64,000 nt of DNA from Fidelibacterota bacterium. Lineage in GTDB: Bacteria; Fidelibacterota; Marinisomatia; Marinisomatales; SCKK01. This document shows, piece after piece, positions 16,634 to 25,307 of this stretch. Within the stretch, counting starts at the first letter, position 1. The number at the start of each line of letters is the position of its first letter. Below the pieces are notes generated by a model. The model searched no databases, was not told the origin of the DNA, and worked only from the letters and a program-made list of their open reading frames with translations. The stretch spans positions 1-64,000 of the forward strand of contig SCKK01000015.1 in assembly GCA_004124475.1 (NCBI GenBank). Reading direction: 5' to 3'. The position numbers were made by a program, and so were the translations under genes.

Positions 16634-17380
16634 ATGAATCTGATCAAATCCAAATCGGATATTAATCCAATGGTTTATTTGGCTTATATTTTTATTTTTA
16701 TCATATTGGTATTTCAAATTGAAATCTGGAAACAGGCAATTTGGTTATTTTCATTTTTGGCGGTAGTTTTATACAAACATCGAAAATTATTACAATCGAT
16801 TTTTAAGAGGGTGAGACCCTTTCTTTTTTTCCTGCCTGTAATGATTTTGCTTTATATGTTGTTTTCGGTCATTCTTGTGGAATCCGCCAGCTGGCGGATG
16901 GAAATTTTTTATACTGCCTTGGTTTCAGGTGGAAAACTTCTTGTCATGGTGATTGCTATGTCTGTCTTTTTAGAATTAATCGATCCTTCGGACTTGATGG
17001 ATGCATTTCGATTTCTTTGGTCGAGGACAGGATTAAAGTGGAGATGGGTAGAAGATTTTTTCCAGCTCATCTATTTAACACTGAGATTTTTTCCAACCTT
17101 TCAAGAAGAAGTCAACAACAACAGGAACTTCAAGAAGGCTTTGGGATTACCAGAGCCCACAGGTAAGATTGAAATGATAAAACAGACGGCTCTTTATCTC
17201 CCCAATCTTATAAACAATAGCATGCACAGGGCTACTAATCTTGGCTTGGCCATGGAAGTTCGTGGGTATGGAAAAGTGATACCCCGGGGAATCGCAAAAT
17301 CTTACTCACTCCGGTTCATCGATTTTGTAGCTTTAATCGTGTTGTTTGTATTCAGTCTGGAGTTTTTTTTACTTGCATAA
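16634..17380 (+). CDS. EcfT/CbiQ-type energy-coupling factor transmembrane protein
   Basis: Membrane scaffold of ECF vitamin/metal importers, linking ATPases to a substrate-binding subunit. The 248-residue product has hydrophobic segments near 16-32, 36-48, 62-82, 95-115 and at the C-terminus, and the family coupling region RFFPTFQEEVNN and AMEVRGYG, the second being the conserved A-R-G-type motif that contacts the ATPase. No EcfA ATPase or S-component gene lies nearby. Residues encoded by 16883-16898 (around ESASWRME) come from a palindrome also found in intergenic DNA. It overlaps the truA start by eight bases. Confidence 0.8.
   Translation: MNLIKSKSDINPMVYLAYIFIFIILVFQIEIWKQAIWLFSFLAVVLYKHRKLLQSIFKRVRPFLFFLPVMILLYMLFSVILVESASWRMEIFYTALVSGGKLLVMVIAMSVFLELIDPSDLMDAFRFLWSRTGLKWRWVEDFFQLIYLTLRFFPTFQEEVNNNRNFKKALGLPEPTGKIEMIKQTALYLPNLINNSMHRATNLGLAMEVRGYGKVIPRGIAKSYSLRFIDFVALIVLFVFSLEFFLLA
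16883..16898. repeat. 16-bp palindrome TCCGCCAGCTGGCGGA inside ecfT
   Basis: Identical to the intergenic copy at 15280-15295. Here it is read in frame within the third membrane region or adjoining loop of the EcfT-like protein, without breaking the frame. Confidence 0.65.
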
Positions 17381-18110
17381 TTACAAGATAATACTTGAAT
17401 ATGATGGTACGGATTTCTTTGGCTGGCAACTGCAGAAAAATAAACGGACGGTTCAAGGAGAGTTAGAACACGCTCTTACCAAATTGGAAAATGGAAAACT
17501 TATCCGGGTACATGGGGCAGGTCGAACAGATACAGGTGTACATGCTTTAGGTCAATGTGCAAATTTTAAATTGAATAAACCTTGGGAATCACATGGTTTA
17601 AAAAGGGCAATTAATGGGAATGCAGGAAAGGATATCCGTGTTCATCATTGTGAGGAGGTGCCAGAAGATTTTCATGCCAGATATAGTGCAATTAAACGGC
17701 GATATTTTTATAAATGTCGATTGGATGAATCCATAATGGATAGAAATTATGTTTGGCAAATTCCATCTGATATTTCCATGCGCAAGTTACGTTTTTGTGC
17801 AAATATCATCTTTGGTGAAAATGATTTCACTACCTTCAGCAAAGTATCGAATACAGTTAAGCATACCCGTTGTATTATTTTTCAATCTAAGTGGATAAAA
17901 CGTGGTGTTTTTGTAACTTATATGATAGAATCGAATCGGTTTTTACATCATATGATTCGATATTTGGTCGGTACAATGGTAGAAGTAGCAAAAGGAACAT
18001 TAAGTGAGAAAGAATTTGAGGTTTTACTTCAATCCAAAAATCCTGAGGCAAAGGTGTACAAAGCTCCTGCCCACGGGTTATATCTTGAGAGAATTTTTTA
18101 CGAAATATGA
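17373..18110 (+). CDS. truA: tRNA pseudouridine(38-40) synthase
   Basis: Converts U38, U39 and U40 in the anticodon stem to pseudouridine. The frame is open from a TTG at 17346, but the family N-terminus (NYKIILEYDGTDFFGWQ) begins at a TTG at 17373, eight bases inside the end of ecfT, which I take as the start. Catalytic Asp53 lies in HGAGRTDTGVHALG. FHARYSAIKRRY and the C-terminal FLHHMIRYLVGTMVEVAKG are also diagnostic. The 245-residue length is normal. It overlaps htrA downstream by four bases, so ecfT-truA-htrA form one translationally linked unit. Confidence 0.95.
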   Translation: MHNYKIILEYDGTDFFGWQLQKNKRTVQGELEHALTKLENGKLIRVHGAGRTDTGVHALGQCANFKLNKPWESHGLKRAINGNAGKDIRVHHCEEVPEDFHARYSAIKRRYFYKCRLDESIMDRNYVWQIPSDISMRKLRFCANIIFGENDFTTFSKVSNTVKHTRCIIFQSKWIKRGVFVTYMIESNRFLHHMIRYLVGTMVEVAKGTLSEKEFEVLLQSKNPEAKVYKAPAHGLYLERIFYEI

Positions 18111-19222
18111 CCAGATTTAATAGACAAATAAGACCAGTTATCCGTTTTATCATCATTTCTATGATTGTCACGGTGGTGACAGGGAATCCCTTTGATATCC
18201 GGAAATCAAGGGAAACCGCCATTACGAAAGCAATTGAGAAAGTGAGTCCTGCAGTGGCAAGTATTAACATAATCCAGATAAGAAAGCGCCCATCATCACC
18301 TTTCTTTAATGACCCATTTTTTCAGTATTTCTGGTTTCCTGATGAATTCTATAAACAGGAAGTAAAAAGTCTCGGATCAGGTGTGGTCATCAGTCCGGAC
18401 GGATATATTATAACAAATCAACATGTGGTGGCAGGGGCAAGTGAGATAATCATCACACTTCCGGGGGGAGATGAATTTGACGGTGAAATTGTGGGCATGG
18501 ACAAAACCTCTGATGTGGCGCTCCTAAAAATAGAAGGCAAAAACCTTCCCTATGCGAATCTTGGAAGCTCAAAAAACCTTATTTTGGGGGAATGGGTGAT
18601 TGCACTTGGCAACCCTTTTGGTTTGTTTGATGTGAATAAACAACCCTCAGCCACGGTGGGTATAATAAGTGCACTGAACATGAATTTCGGACGAGAGCAA
18701 TCCGGAAGAATTTTTCAAGGAATGATTCAAACGGATGCTGCAATCAATCCGGGTAATAGTGGTGGTCCACTTTGCAATGCCAGTGGAGAAGTCATCGGCA
18801 TCAACACCTTTATTTTCACAGGGGGTGGATATTCAGAAGGAAATATTGGAATCGGATTTGCCATACCGATTGACCGCGCCAGGAGAATTGCAGAAGAACT
18901 GAAAAAGTATGGAAGAGTAGACCGAAGTTTTTCTACGGGTTTAAAAGTGCAGAGAGTGGATCGTTTCCTCGCAGAGTATTTAAATCTTCCGGGTATAACA
19001 GGCGTGATTATCACCGAAGTCGAAGCGAAAAGTCCGGCAGAGAAAGCCGGATTAAAAGTGGGAGATGTCATTCTGAATGTTGATGGTGAACCGGTGAAAT
19101 CAAGAAATGATATATTGAATATTATCGAGGAAAGAGAGCAGAGGGCAGGGGATAAAATTGGGATCACTTACTACCGAAATGGGAAAAAGAGAACTACCTC
19201 ACTTCGACTTGCAAGCGGTTAA
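18107..19222 (+). CDS. HtrA/DegP-family periplasmic serine protease with one PDZ domain
   Basis: Protein quality-control protease of the envelope. An N-terminal hydrophobic segment (about 9-26) exports or anchors it. The trypsin-like domain has the full triad: His106 in TNQHVVAG, Asp136 in TSDVALLK and Ser218 in NPGNSGGPL. One PDZ domain follows (about 275-368; GVIITEVEAKSPAEKAGLKVGD in part: SPAEKAGLKVGD). With one PDZ and 371 residues it resembles DegS or the shorter HtrA proteins more than two-PDZ DegP. The ATG overlaps the truA stop (ATGA). Confidence 0.94.
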   Translation: MTRFNRQIRPVIRFIIISMIVTVVTGNPFDIRKSRETAITKAIEKVSPAVASINIIQIRKRPSSPFFNDPFFQYFWFPDEFYKQEVKSLGSGVVISPDGYIITNQHVVAGASEIIITLPGGDEFDGEIVGMDKTSDVALLKIEGKNLPYANLGSSKNLILGEWVIALGNPFGLFDVNKQPSATVGIISALNMNFGREQSGRIFQGMIQTDAAINPGNSGGPLCNASGEVIGINTFIFTGGGYSEGNIGIGFAIPIDRARRIAEELKKYGRVDRSFSTGLKVQRVDRFLAEYLNLPGITGVIITEVEAKSPAEKAGLKVGDVILNVDGEPVKSRNDILNIIEEREQRAGDKIGITYYRNGKKRTTSLRLASG

Positions 19223-19246
19223 AAACTGAGCTAAGTTCCATTCATT

Positions 19247-19882
19247 ATGATTGCCTCAGAAGGTAAAAAAATTATAGGTTGGACCGGATTTCCTGTAATC
19301 CTGATACTCATAAGTGCATTTTATTTTAACTTTTTAATCTTAAAAATTATTGGGATCATAGGTATCTGTTTCACAATCTTTGTGATTTACTTTTTTAGAG
19401 ATCCTCATCGTGAAATACCTGAAGGTGATAATCTGATTCTTGCTCCTGCTGACGGAAAAATTATTGTAAAAAGGGGGATTAAAATTGATAATGATGAGAA
19501 TGTACTTGTATCCATTTTCTTATCTGTATTTGACGTTCACGCAAATCGTGTACCCGTTACCGGAATTGTGACCTATGTAAAATATAATAAGGGTAAATTT
19601 CTCGCTGCCTATAATCACAAAGCGTCAGACTTGAATGAACAAACCGAAATCCATATCCAAGCAGGAGAAAAACTTGTGAAGGTAAAACAGGTGGCGGGGT
19701 TCCTTGCGAGGAGAATCCTTTGTTATCTGAAAGTAGGGGATAATGTGACGGGGGGTTCTCGTCTTGGGTTCATACTTTTCGGATCAAGAATGGATTTAAT
19801 TCTCCCTGTTTCAGCTGAAATATGGGTATCTGTAGGTGAGCGTGTTAAGGGAGGAGAATCAATCATTGGAGTGTTAAAATGA
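19247..19882 (+). CDS. psd: Phosphatidylserine decarboxylase (short, archaeal-type)
   Basis: Decarboxylates phosphatidylserine to phosphatidylethanolamine. The 211-residue proenzyme has two N-terminal hydrophobic stretches (about 14-48) and the core FFRDPHRE, APADGKI, DVHANRVPV and the processing region LFGSRMDL. Here self-cleavage at Gly-Ser would yield the pyruvoyl cofactor. The short length and GSRMD instead of LGST are those of the compact class common outside Proteobacteria. Its stop overlaps the pssA start by four bases, so the two consecutive steps of PE synthesis are coupled. Confidence 0.95.
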   Translation: MIASEGKKIIGWTGFPVILILISAFYFNFLILKIIGIIGICFTIFVIYFFRDPHREIPEGDNLILAPADGKIIVKRGIKIDNDENVLVSIFLSVFDVHANRVPVTGIVTYVKYNKGKFLAAYNHKASDLNEQTEIHIQAGEKLVKVKQVAGFLARRILCYLKVGDNVTGGSRLGFILFGSRMDLILPVSAEIWVSVGERVKGGESIIGVLK

Positions 19883-20631
19883 GAAGAAAAGTTAAAGTAA
19901 GTAAAAATGTAATCCCTGGGGTGTTTACACTTTTTAACATGTTTTTTGGATTTCTTGCGATTGTCACAGCGTCCCAGGGATTTTTACAGAAAGCCTCATG
20001 GTTGATCTTTTTTGCAGGCATATTTGACATTATAGATGGAAAAGTTGCGAGGATATTTAAAATCCCATCAAAATTTGGGGTTGAGTTTGATTCGGTTGCC
20101 GATTTGGTTTCCTTTTGTGCTGCCCCTTCCGTATTAATTTATTTTGCTTATGTGAAGGAGTTACATCCAGTCCTGGCGGCAGCCATTAGTTTTATTCCTC
20201 TTATTTTTGGTGCTATTCGGCTGGCTCGGTTTAATGTTCAGACTCTTGAAAAGCCTTTGCCTTATTTTGTTGGACTCACAACACCCATAAATGCTCTCAT
20301 CATAGCCTCATTCATATTATTCAATGAAAAAATTATCGGTTCGTCCGGGGATCCAAGAATCGCTCTCCCATTGATTTTTCTTACGTCTTTTCTGTTGTTG
20401 AGTCATGTTCGATATTCTAAAGTTCCAAATTTTGAAAGGGGTAAATGGGGTAAAATAAAATTAATTTTTGTGCTTGCTGTAATGGTTTCAATTTATATCT
20501 GGCAGGGTCTTATTTTATTCCCGATCGTTATGCTTTATGTCCTTTGGGGGCTCATAGGATGGTTAATTCACCATGGTGAATTGGACATCGAACTCGAGGT
20601 TGAATCCAATTGGAGATTCAAACGACACTGA
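19879..20631 (+). CDS. pssA: CDP-diacylglycerol-serine O-phosphatidyltransferase
   Basis: Makes phosphatidylserine from CDP-diacylglycerol and serine, feeding Psd encoded just upstream. The 250-residue membrane protein contains the full CDP-alcohol phosphotransferase signature DGx2ARx8Gx3Dx3D, starting at DGKVAR and ending at DSVAD. VIPGVFTLFNMFFGF and ARFNVQ are also class II PssA hallmarks. Six to eight hydrophobic segments are visible. The psd-pssA overlap (ATGA) and shared pathway make function confident. Confidence 0.95.
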   Translation: MRRKVKVSKNVIPGVFTLFNMFFGFLAIVTASQGFLQKASWLIFFAGIFDIIDGKVARIFKIPSKFGVEFDSVADLVSFCAAPSVLIYFAYVKELHPVLAAAISFIPLIFGAIRLARFNVQTLEKPLPYFVGLTTPINALIIASFILFNEKIIGSSGDPRIALPLIFLTSFLLLSHVRYSKVPNFERGKWGKIKLIFVLAVMVSIYIWQGLILFPIVMLYVLWGLIGWLIHHGELDIELEVESNWRFKRH

Positions 20632-20651
20632 TGTGTTTGTGGTAATGAATC

Positions 20652-20942
20652 ATGATAGGTAGACGATCCATTCTCATAATAATCTTAATTCTTTTTGTTG
20701 GGGCAATGGTTGGGTCTCTTTTGGGACAACTGTTCGGTTATGTTTTGCCAGAAGGGGTTGTGAAACAATTTTTTCTCCAGAGCGTTGAGTTTTCTCTGGG
20801 TGGAATCTTAGGTGGAGAAAACGATGCTGTTGAGCTGAACCTTGGAGTAATATCCTTGATTTTAGGGTTGAGGATGACATTAAATTTTGCAGGACTTCTT
20901 GGTTTAGCCGTGGCATACTATTTTCTCAGATATTTCAGATAA
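20652..20942 (+). CDS. DUF4321 family membrane protein
   Basis: A 96-residue protein with an N-terminal hydrophobic helix (about 6-28) and a C-terminal one (about 66-93). LGGILG and LNLGVISLILGLRMTLNF match the short DUF4321 family of unknown function, in which the pattern FNLGVISFxLG is typical. It lies 20 bases after pssA and 21 before tatA, so is probably in the same transcript. No function is assigned. Confidence 0.7.
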   Translation: MIGRRSILIIILILFVGAMVGSLLGQLFGYVLPEGVVKQFFLQSVEFSLGGILGGENDAVELNLGVISLILGLRMTLNFAGLLGLAVAYYFLRYFR

Positions 20943-20963
20943 TTAACAATTGAGGAGGAGATT

Positions 20964-21206
20964 ATGTCTCATTTCATGAATATTCCTTATTTGCTGTTTG
21001 GAACTTCCGGTGGTTGGGAGTGGATTATTATATTGCTGGTCATATTGCTATTGTTTGGTGCGAAAAGATTGCCTGAACTCGCCAAAGGACTTGGGAAAGG
21101 CATTCGTGAATTCAAGGGCGCAATAAAGGATGTAGAAGAAGAATTGGATAGTACGGTTAAGTCTGTGGAAAATGATAACTCCAAGACCAAATCGTCCGGC
21201 GATTAG
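20964..21206 (+). CDS. tatA: Sec-independent protein translocase subunit TatA/TatE
   Basis: Pore-forming subunit of the twin-arginine translocation system. The 80-residue protein shows one membrane helix (about 15-31, WIIILLVILLLFGAKRLPE) with the conserved FGxxxLPEL hinge, then an amphipathic helix (ARGLGKGIREFK-like) and a charged tail. GAGGAGGAG precedes the ATG, a strong ribosome-binding site. No tatC is in the window; TatB/TatE alternatives are less likely given length and motif. Confidence 0.92.
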   Translation: MSHFMNIPYLLFGTSGGWEWIIILLVILLLFGAKRLPELAKGLGKGIREFKGAIKDVEEELDSTVKSVENDNSKTKSSGD

Positions 21207-21258
21207 TACAACTGTTTTCTGAAAATTCGAGATTAATTTTCAGACTGATTATTTTATA

Positions 21259-22569
21259 ATGCTGCAACACTATTCTGACTATAATCTATTTACATCATCC
21301 CCTGAAGAAAAACTCTACATTAGGAAACAGATAAAAACTGGTTTATTGCAAGGCAAAACAATAGCCATCAAGGATAATATTGCTGTGAGAGGGTGGCAAT
21401 TGTCATGTGCATCCGGTATACTTGCCAACTATTTGTCTCCCTATCATGCAACTGTTGTGCAGAGAATTTTGGATGGTGATGGAACAATTATTGGGAAGAC
21501 GAATCTTGACGAATTTGCCATGGGTTCATCTAATGAACATACAATATTCGGGTCGGTGAAAAACCCGGTTGATTCTACAAAAGTACCAGGTGGTTCAAGT
21601 GGGGGTTCGGCGACAGCGGTAGCGCTTGGTGTATGTGATATGGCATTGGGATCGGACACAGGCGGTTCAGTCCGTCAGCCTGCTGCTTTTTGTGGTATTT
21701 ATGGCTTAAAACCCACCTATGGTCGTGTTTCTCGTTACGGTTTGGTGGCATTTGCCTCTTCTTTTGACCAGATTGGTATATTATCAAATTCCACGCAAGA
21801 TGCTGCCCTGCTTCTTCAAGTTATTGCCGGACACGATCCAAGCGATGCTACATCCTCAGATCGACAAGTTCCCGATTATTTAAAAAAGTTGTCTGAACCT
21901 GAACAACCCAAGGTCGGTATTCCATGGGAACAAATAACAGACGGTGCGGATGTAGAAATTATTGATAGATTAAAATCTCTTATTACTTTTTTAAAAAACT
22001 CGGGATGTGATGTAAAAAATATTAATCTGCCCCATTTAAGGTACTCAATTGCAACCTATTATATTCTAACAATGGCGGAAGCTTCCTCAAATCTTGCCCG
22101 GTATGATGGCGTAAGATACGGTTTGAGTGATCGAAAAAATGTTTTAGAAAATATGTACCGGGATACTCGTTCAGCCGGCTTTGGAGAAGAAGTTAAACGG
22201 CGAATAATGTTAGGAACCTACATCCTTTCATCCGGTTATTACGATGCTTATTACAAAAAAGCACAAAAAGTCAGAAGACTCATACGAGATGATTTTGTCA
22301 ATGTTTTTAAGAATGTAGATGTGATTATTTTGCCGACTACTCCTACACCTGCTTTTGATCTTGGAGAAAACCTGAATGATCCCATTAAAATGTATTTATC
22401 TGATATATTTACAACTCCTGTGAACCTTGCAGGAATACCCGCTATTAGTGTTCCAGCCGGCACACATTCATCCGGACTTCCGATCGGACTTCAGCTTGTG
22501 GGTGACTTTTTTAACGAGGAAACAATTTTACGTTTGAGTCATTATATTGAGTGCAATTATACTAAATGA
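21259..22569 (+). CDS. gatA: Glutamyl/aspartyl-tRNA amidotransferase subunit A
   Basis: Amidase subunit of GatCAB, which converts misacylated Glu-tRNA-Gln (or Asp-tRNA-Asn) to the amide form using ammonia from glutamine. The Ser-cisSer-Lys triad is present: Lys38 in IAIKDNIAV, Ser113 in GGSSGGSA and Ser137 in GSDTGGSVRQPA. YGLKPTYGRVSRYG is also conserved. At 436 residues it is some 40 shorter than usual, lacking mainly N-terminal residues; no better upstream start is seen. gatB and gatC are not nearby. It is followed three bases later by batA. Confidence 0.94.
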   Translation: MLQHYSDYNLFTSSPEEKLYIRKQIKTGLLQGKTIAIKDNIAVRGWQLSCASGILANYLSPYHATVVQRILDGDGTIIGKTNLDEFAMGSSNEHTIFGSVKNPVDSTKVPGGSSGGSATAVALGVCDMALGSDTGGSVRQPAAFCGIYGLKPTYGRVSRYGLVAFASSFDQIGILSNSTQDAALLLQVIAGHDPSDATSSDRQVPDYLKKLSEPEQPKVGIPWEQITDGADVEIIDRLKSLITFLKNSGCDVKNINLPHLRYSIATYYILTMAEASSNLARYDGVRYGLSDRKNVLENMYRDTRSAGFGEEVKRRIMLGTYILSSGYYDAYYKKAQKVRRLIRDDFVNVFKNVDVIILPTTPTPAFDLGENLNDPIKMYLSDIFTTPVNLAGIPAISVPAGTHSSGLPIGLQLVGDFFNEETILRLSHYIECNYTK

Positions 22570-22572
22570 TTT

Positions 22573-23565
22573 GTGTTTAAATTTGCCAGCCCTTTAATTT
22601 TACTTCTGTTACCTATCGTTCCCTTTATTGCTTGGTGGTATCACAAGCGAGGGGAACAGAGGGAAGGTACCATTCAATTTTCATCGCTCTCACTTTTAAA
22701 GGATATAAAAGGTTTAACTGGAAAGGGGAAAATAAGATTTTTAATGGGACTACGCCTGTTGGCAATCACCTTACTAATATTAGCTCTGGCAAAACCACAA
22801 GTAGTTTCGATAACGTCTGATATTCTGACAGAAGTCATAGATATCATTTTGGTTTTGGATATCAGTAGCAGTATGCTTGCTGAGGACTTTAAACCCAACC
22901 GTTTGGAAGCGGCGAAAGTCACTGCTAGAGAATTTATTGAAAATCGGAAAGGTGATCGCATTGGTCTGGTTGTGTTTGCGGGAGAAAGTTATATTCAATG
23001 CCCCCTCACTATTGATTATGATGTGTTGAAAAGTTTACTTGATCAGGTGACAATCATTGATGAGCAGCATGATGGAACGGCAATAGGAATGGCTTTGGCT
23101 CATTCTCTCAATCGGTTACGAGGAAGTCACACTAAAAGTAAAGTAATCGTGTTGTTATCCGACGGAAGCAATAATGCTGGTGAACTTGACCCAATTACAG
23201 CATCAGGATTTGCCAGAGATTATGGTGTCAAGATTTACACAGTTGGGGTGGGAAGTAAAGGAAAAGCGCCATACCCGGTTAATGATCCAATTGTTGGAAA
23301 AAGATATGTACAGGTCGATGTGGATATGGATGAAGAAACATTGAAGAGGGTTGCAGAGACCGCCGACGGAAAGTATTTCAGGGCTACGGATGAAGAGAGT
23401 CTTTTGGAAATATATAACGAGATAAGCAGATTGGAGCGGTCTGAGATAAAGGTTAAAGAATTTCATCAGTATGAGGAATTATTTGGATTGTTTCTAATTT
23501 CGGGATTAGTGTTTGTTCTGGGAGAAGGAATTCTGAATGATGTGTTTTTCAGACGGAGAACGTAG
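22573..23565 (+). CDS. batA: BatA, von Willebrand factor A-domain membrane protein
   Basis: First gene of the Bacteroides-type aerotolerance (bat) operon; the complex sits in the inner membrane and its exact activity is unknown. The GTG at 22573 follows the gatA stop by three bases. N-terminal membrane helices (about 5-22, 56-74), a VWA domain with complete MIDAS DxSxS (Asp96, Ser98, Ser100, in LVLDISSSM) and a C-terminal helix (about 306-325) give the classic BatA layout. Its 330 residues match the family. It abuts batB with no gap. Confidence 0.93.
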   Translation: MFKFASPLILLLLPIVPFIAWWYHKRGEQREGTIQFSSLSLLKDIKGLTGKGKIRFLMGLRLLAITLLILALAKPQVVSITSDILTEVIDIILVLDISSSMLAEDFKPNRLEAAKVTAREFIENRKGDRIGLVVFAGESYIQCPLTIDYDVLKSLLDQVTIIDEQHDGTAIGMALAHSLNRLRGSHTKSKVIVLLSDGSNNAGELDPITASGFARDYGVKIYTVGVGSKGKAPYPVNDPIVGKRYVQVDVDMDEETLKRVAETADGKYFRATDEESLLEIYNEISRLERSEIKVKEFHQYEELFGLFLISGLVFVLGEGILNDVFFRRRT

Positions 23566-24597
23566 ATGATCGAATTTCGATACCCCATACTCTTTTTTCT
23601 TTATTTGATTCTTGTAGCATTTTTTCTTTATCGTCTGTTTACTCGAAATCAAAGAAAGAGAGAATTGGCACATTGGGGTGATGAGAAATTACAATCTCGC
23701 CTATTTTTAAGATTTAATTTTAAAGCATATAACTGGAAAAGAAGAGTAAGATTATATGGTTTAATCCTTCTTATTTTTGCCTCAACGGGTCCTCAGATCG
23801 GAACAAAATTAAAGGAGATCGAGCGCAAAGGTGTGGATGTAATTTTAGCCTTAGACATCTCTATAAGTATGAATGCCACAGATGTGAAGCCAAGTCGACT
23901 TGAAAAAGCAAAATATGAGATTGCCAGGCTTATTTCAAATCTGAAAGGTGACAGGGTAGGTTTAATAGTTTTTGCCGGAACAAGCCATCTATATCTTCCC
24001 CTGACCAGTGATTATGATGCAGCCAAATTGTTTCTTGATGCTGTGGAAACGGGTATGATCCGAACCCAGGGAACAGCTATTGCAGAGGCGCTTGAGGCGG
24101 GAATCTCAGCCTTCCCCGAGGGTGAAGACAAATACAAAGTCATTGTTGTCGTTACCGATGGAGAGGAACACGAAGGACAGGCATTAGAAGTGATTAATGA
24201 GGCTGTCAATAAGAATATTGTCATCCATACAATTGGTGTTGGTACGATTAAAGGGTCTTTAATTCCAATTTATGACGAAGGTAATAGTAGGTTAGATTAC
24301 AAAAAAGATCGACGTGGGAAATTAGTGACAACAACATTAAATGAAAGAATGCTACGGGAACTTGCTGAAACGGGTGGGGGGATCTATATCCGGTTTGATA
24401 ATCGTTTCGGGGCTGTAGATGATCTGGTGAAAGTCATAGATACGATGGAGAAAAAGACGATAAAAACGCATGAATATTCCCAATTTGAAGATCGATATGG
24501 GATTTTTCTTACAGGAGCTTTGTTACTCTTAGTTGGAGATATTTTTATTTCAAGTAGACGAAAGTACATTGAAGATTGGAGAGGCAGGTTTGTTTAA
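23566..24597 (+). CDS. batB: BatB, von Willebrand factor A-domain membrane protein
   Basis: Paralogue of BatA and likely partner in the same membrane complex. The 343 residues have N-terminal helices (about 6-24, 62-76), a VWA domain with MIDAS DxSxS (Asp97, Ser99, Ser101, in LALDISISM) plus VVVTDGEEHEG, and a C-terminal helix near 315-332. The ATG immediately follows the batA stop. It overlaps batC by eight bases. Confidence 0.93.
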   Translation: MIEFRYPILFFLYLILVAFFLYRLFTRNQRKRELAHWGDEKLQSRLFLRFNFKAYNWKRRVRLYGLILLIFASTGPQIGTKLKEIERKGVDVILALDISISMNATDVKPSRLEKAKYEIARLISNLKGDRVGLIVFAGTSHLYLPLTSDYDAAKLFLDAVETGMIRTQGTAIAEALEAGISAFPEGEDKYKVIVVVTDGEEHEGQALEVINEAVNKNIVIHTIGVGTIKGSLIPIYDEGNSRLDYKKDRRGKLVTTTLNERMLRELAETGGGIYIRFDNRFGAVDDLVKVIDTMEKKTIKTHEYSQFEDRYGIFLTGALLLLVGDIFISSRRKYIEDWRGRFV

Positions 24598-25306
24598 AAC
24601 TATCTTAACAATCCTTTTCACAATAAATTGTGTTTTTACCCAAGAGGGACCGGATAATTCCCATGAAACAGATTCAAATGGGAAGACATTAGACTATTAT
24701 GAATCAATTTTAGTAAAGCACCCGGATATGACAGAAGCACAATTTGGTGTTGGGGTAGGATCGTATTTAATGAGTGATTTTGATCGGGCAGAATCTGAAT
24801 TTCAGGCGGTGATTCAAGCGGGGAATCAAAATTTGATTGGGAAAGCTTTTTATAATTTAGGTAATACATTATATCAGCAGGGGTTATTTGAAGAAAGCGC
24901 TGGAGCATATAAAAAAAGTCTTGAAATCGTCCCGGAAGATTATGATGCTAAGTATAACTATGAACTATCCAAGCGCATGCTTCAACAGCAAATGAATCAG
25001 AATAGTCAAAAACGGCCATCATCTGAGAATGAAAAAAATGAAGAGTCCAATGAGGAGCAACCGTCTTCTCAATCTGATGACAAAGATCAACCTCAACAGC
25101 AAGATTCCGAAGATCAAAACAATACTCAGATGTCAAATGAACAGAAAACCGAAGAAACTCAATCTGAATCTGAAAGAAAAGAGGAAGACCAACCTAAGCC
25201 TGATGCGGAAACTATATTGAATGCACTAAAAGCGAATGAGAAAAATTTGATGAAACGGCAATTAGATCGTGGAATGAAATCAAAAAAACTGGAAAAGGAT
25301 TGGTAA
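24590..25306 (+). CDS. batC: BatC, TPR-repeat protein
   Basis: The frame is open from 24533, but a TTG at 24590 with GGAGAGGCAGG just upstream gives a clean export signal (LFKTILTILFTINCVFTQ) and is taken as the start. The product is about 238 residues. Two or three TPR motifs occupy about 35-125 (AFYNLGNTLYQQGLFEESAGAY in part: YNLGNTLYQQG). The rest is a Gln/Glu/Ser/Asp-rich low-complexity linker with a basic end (NEKNLMKRQLDRGMKSKK in part), as in BatC. Probably periplasmic, scaffolding the Bat complex. Confidence 0.88.
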   Translation: MFKTILTILFTINCVFTQEGPDNSHETDSNGKTLDYYESILVKHPDMTEAQFGVGVGSYLMSDFDRAESEFQAVIQAGNQNLIGKAFYNLGNTLYQQGLFEESAGAYKKSLEIVPEDYDAKYNYELSKRMLQQQMNQNSQKRPSSENEKNEESNEEQPSSQSDDKDQPQQQDSEDQNNTQMSNEQKTEETQSESERKEEDQPKPDAETILNALKANEKNLMKRQLDRGMKSKKLEKDW

Positions 25307-25307
25307 T

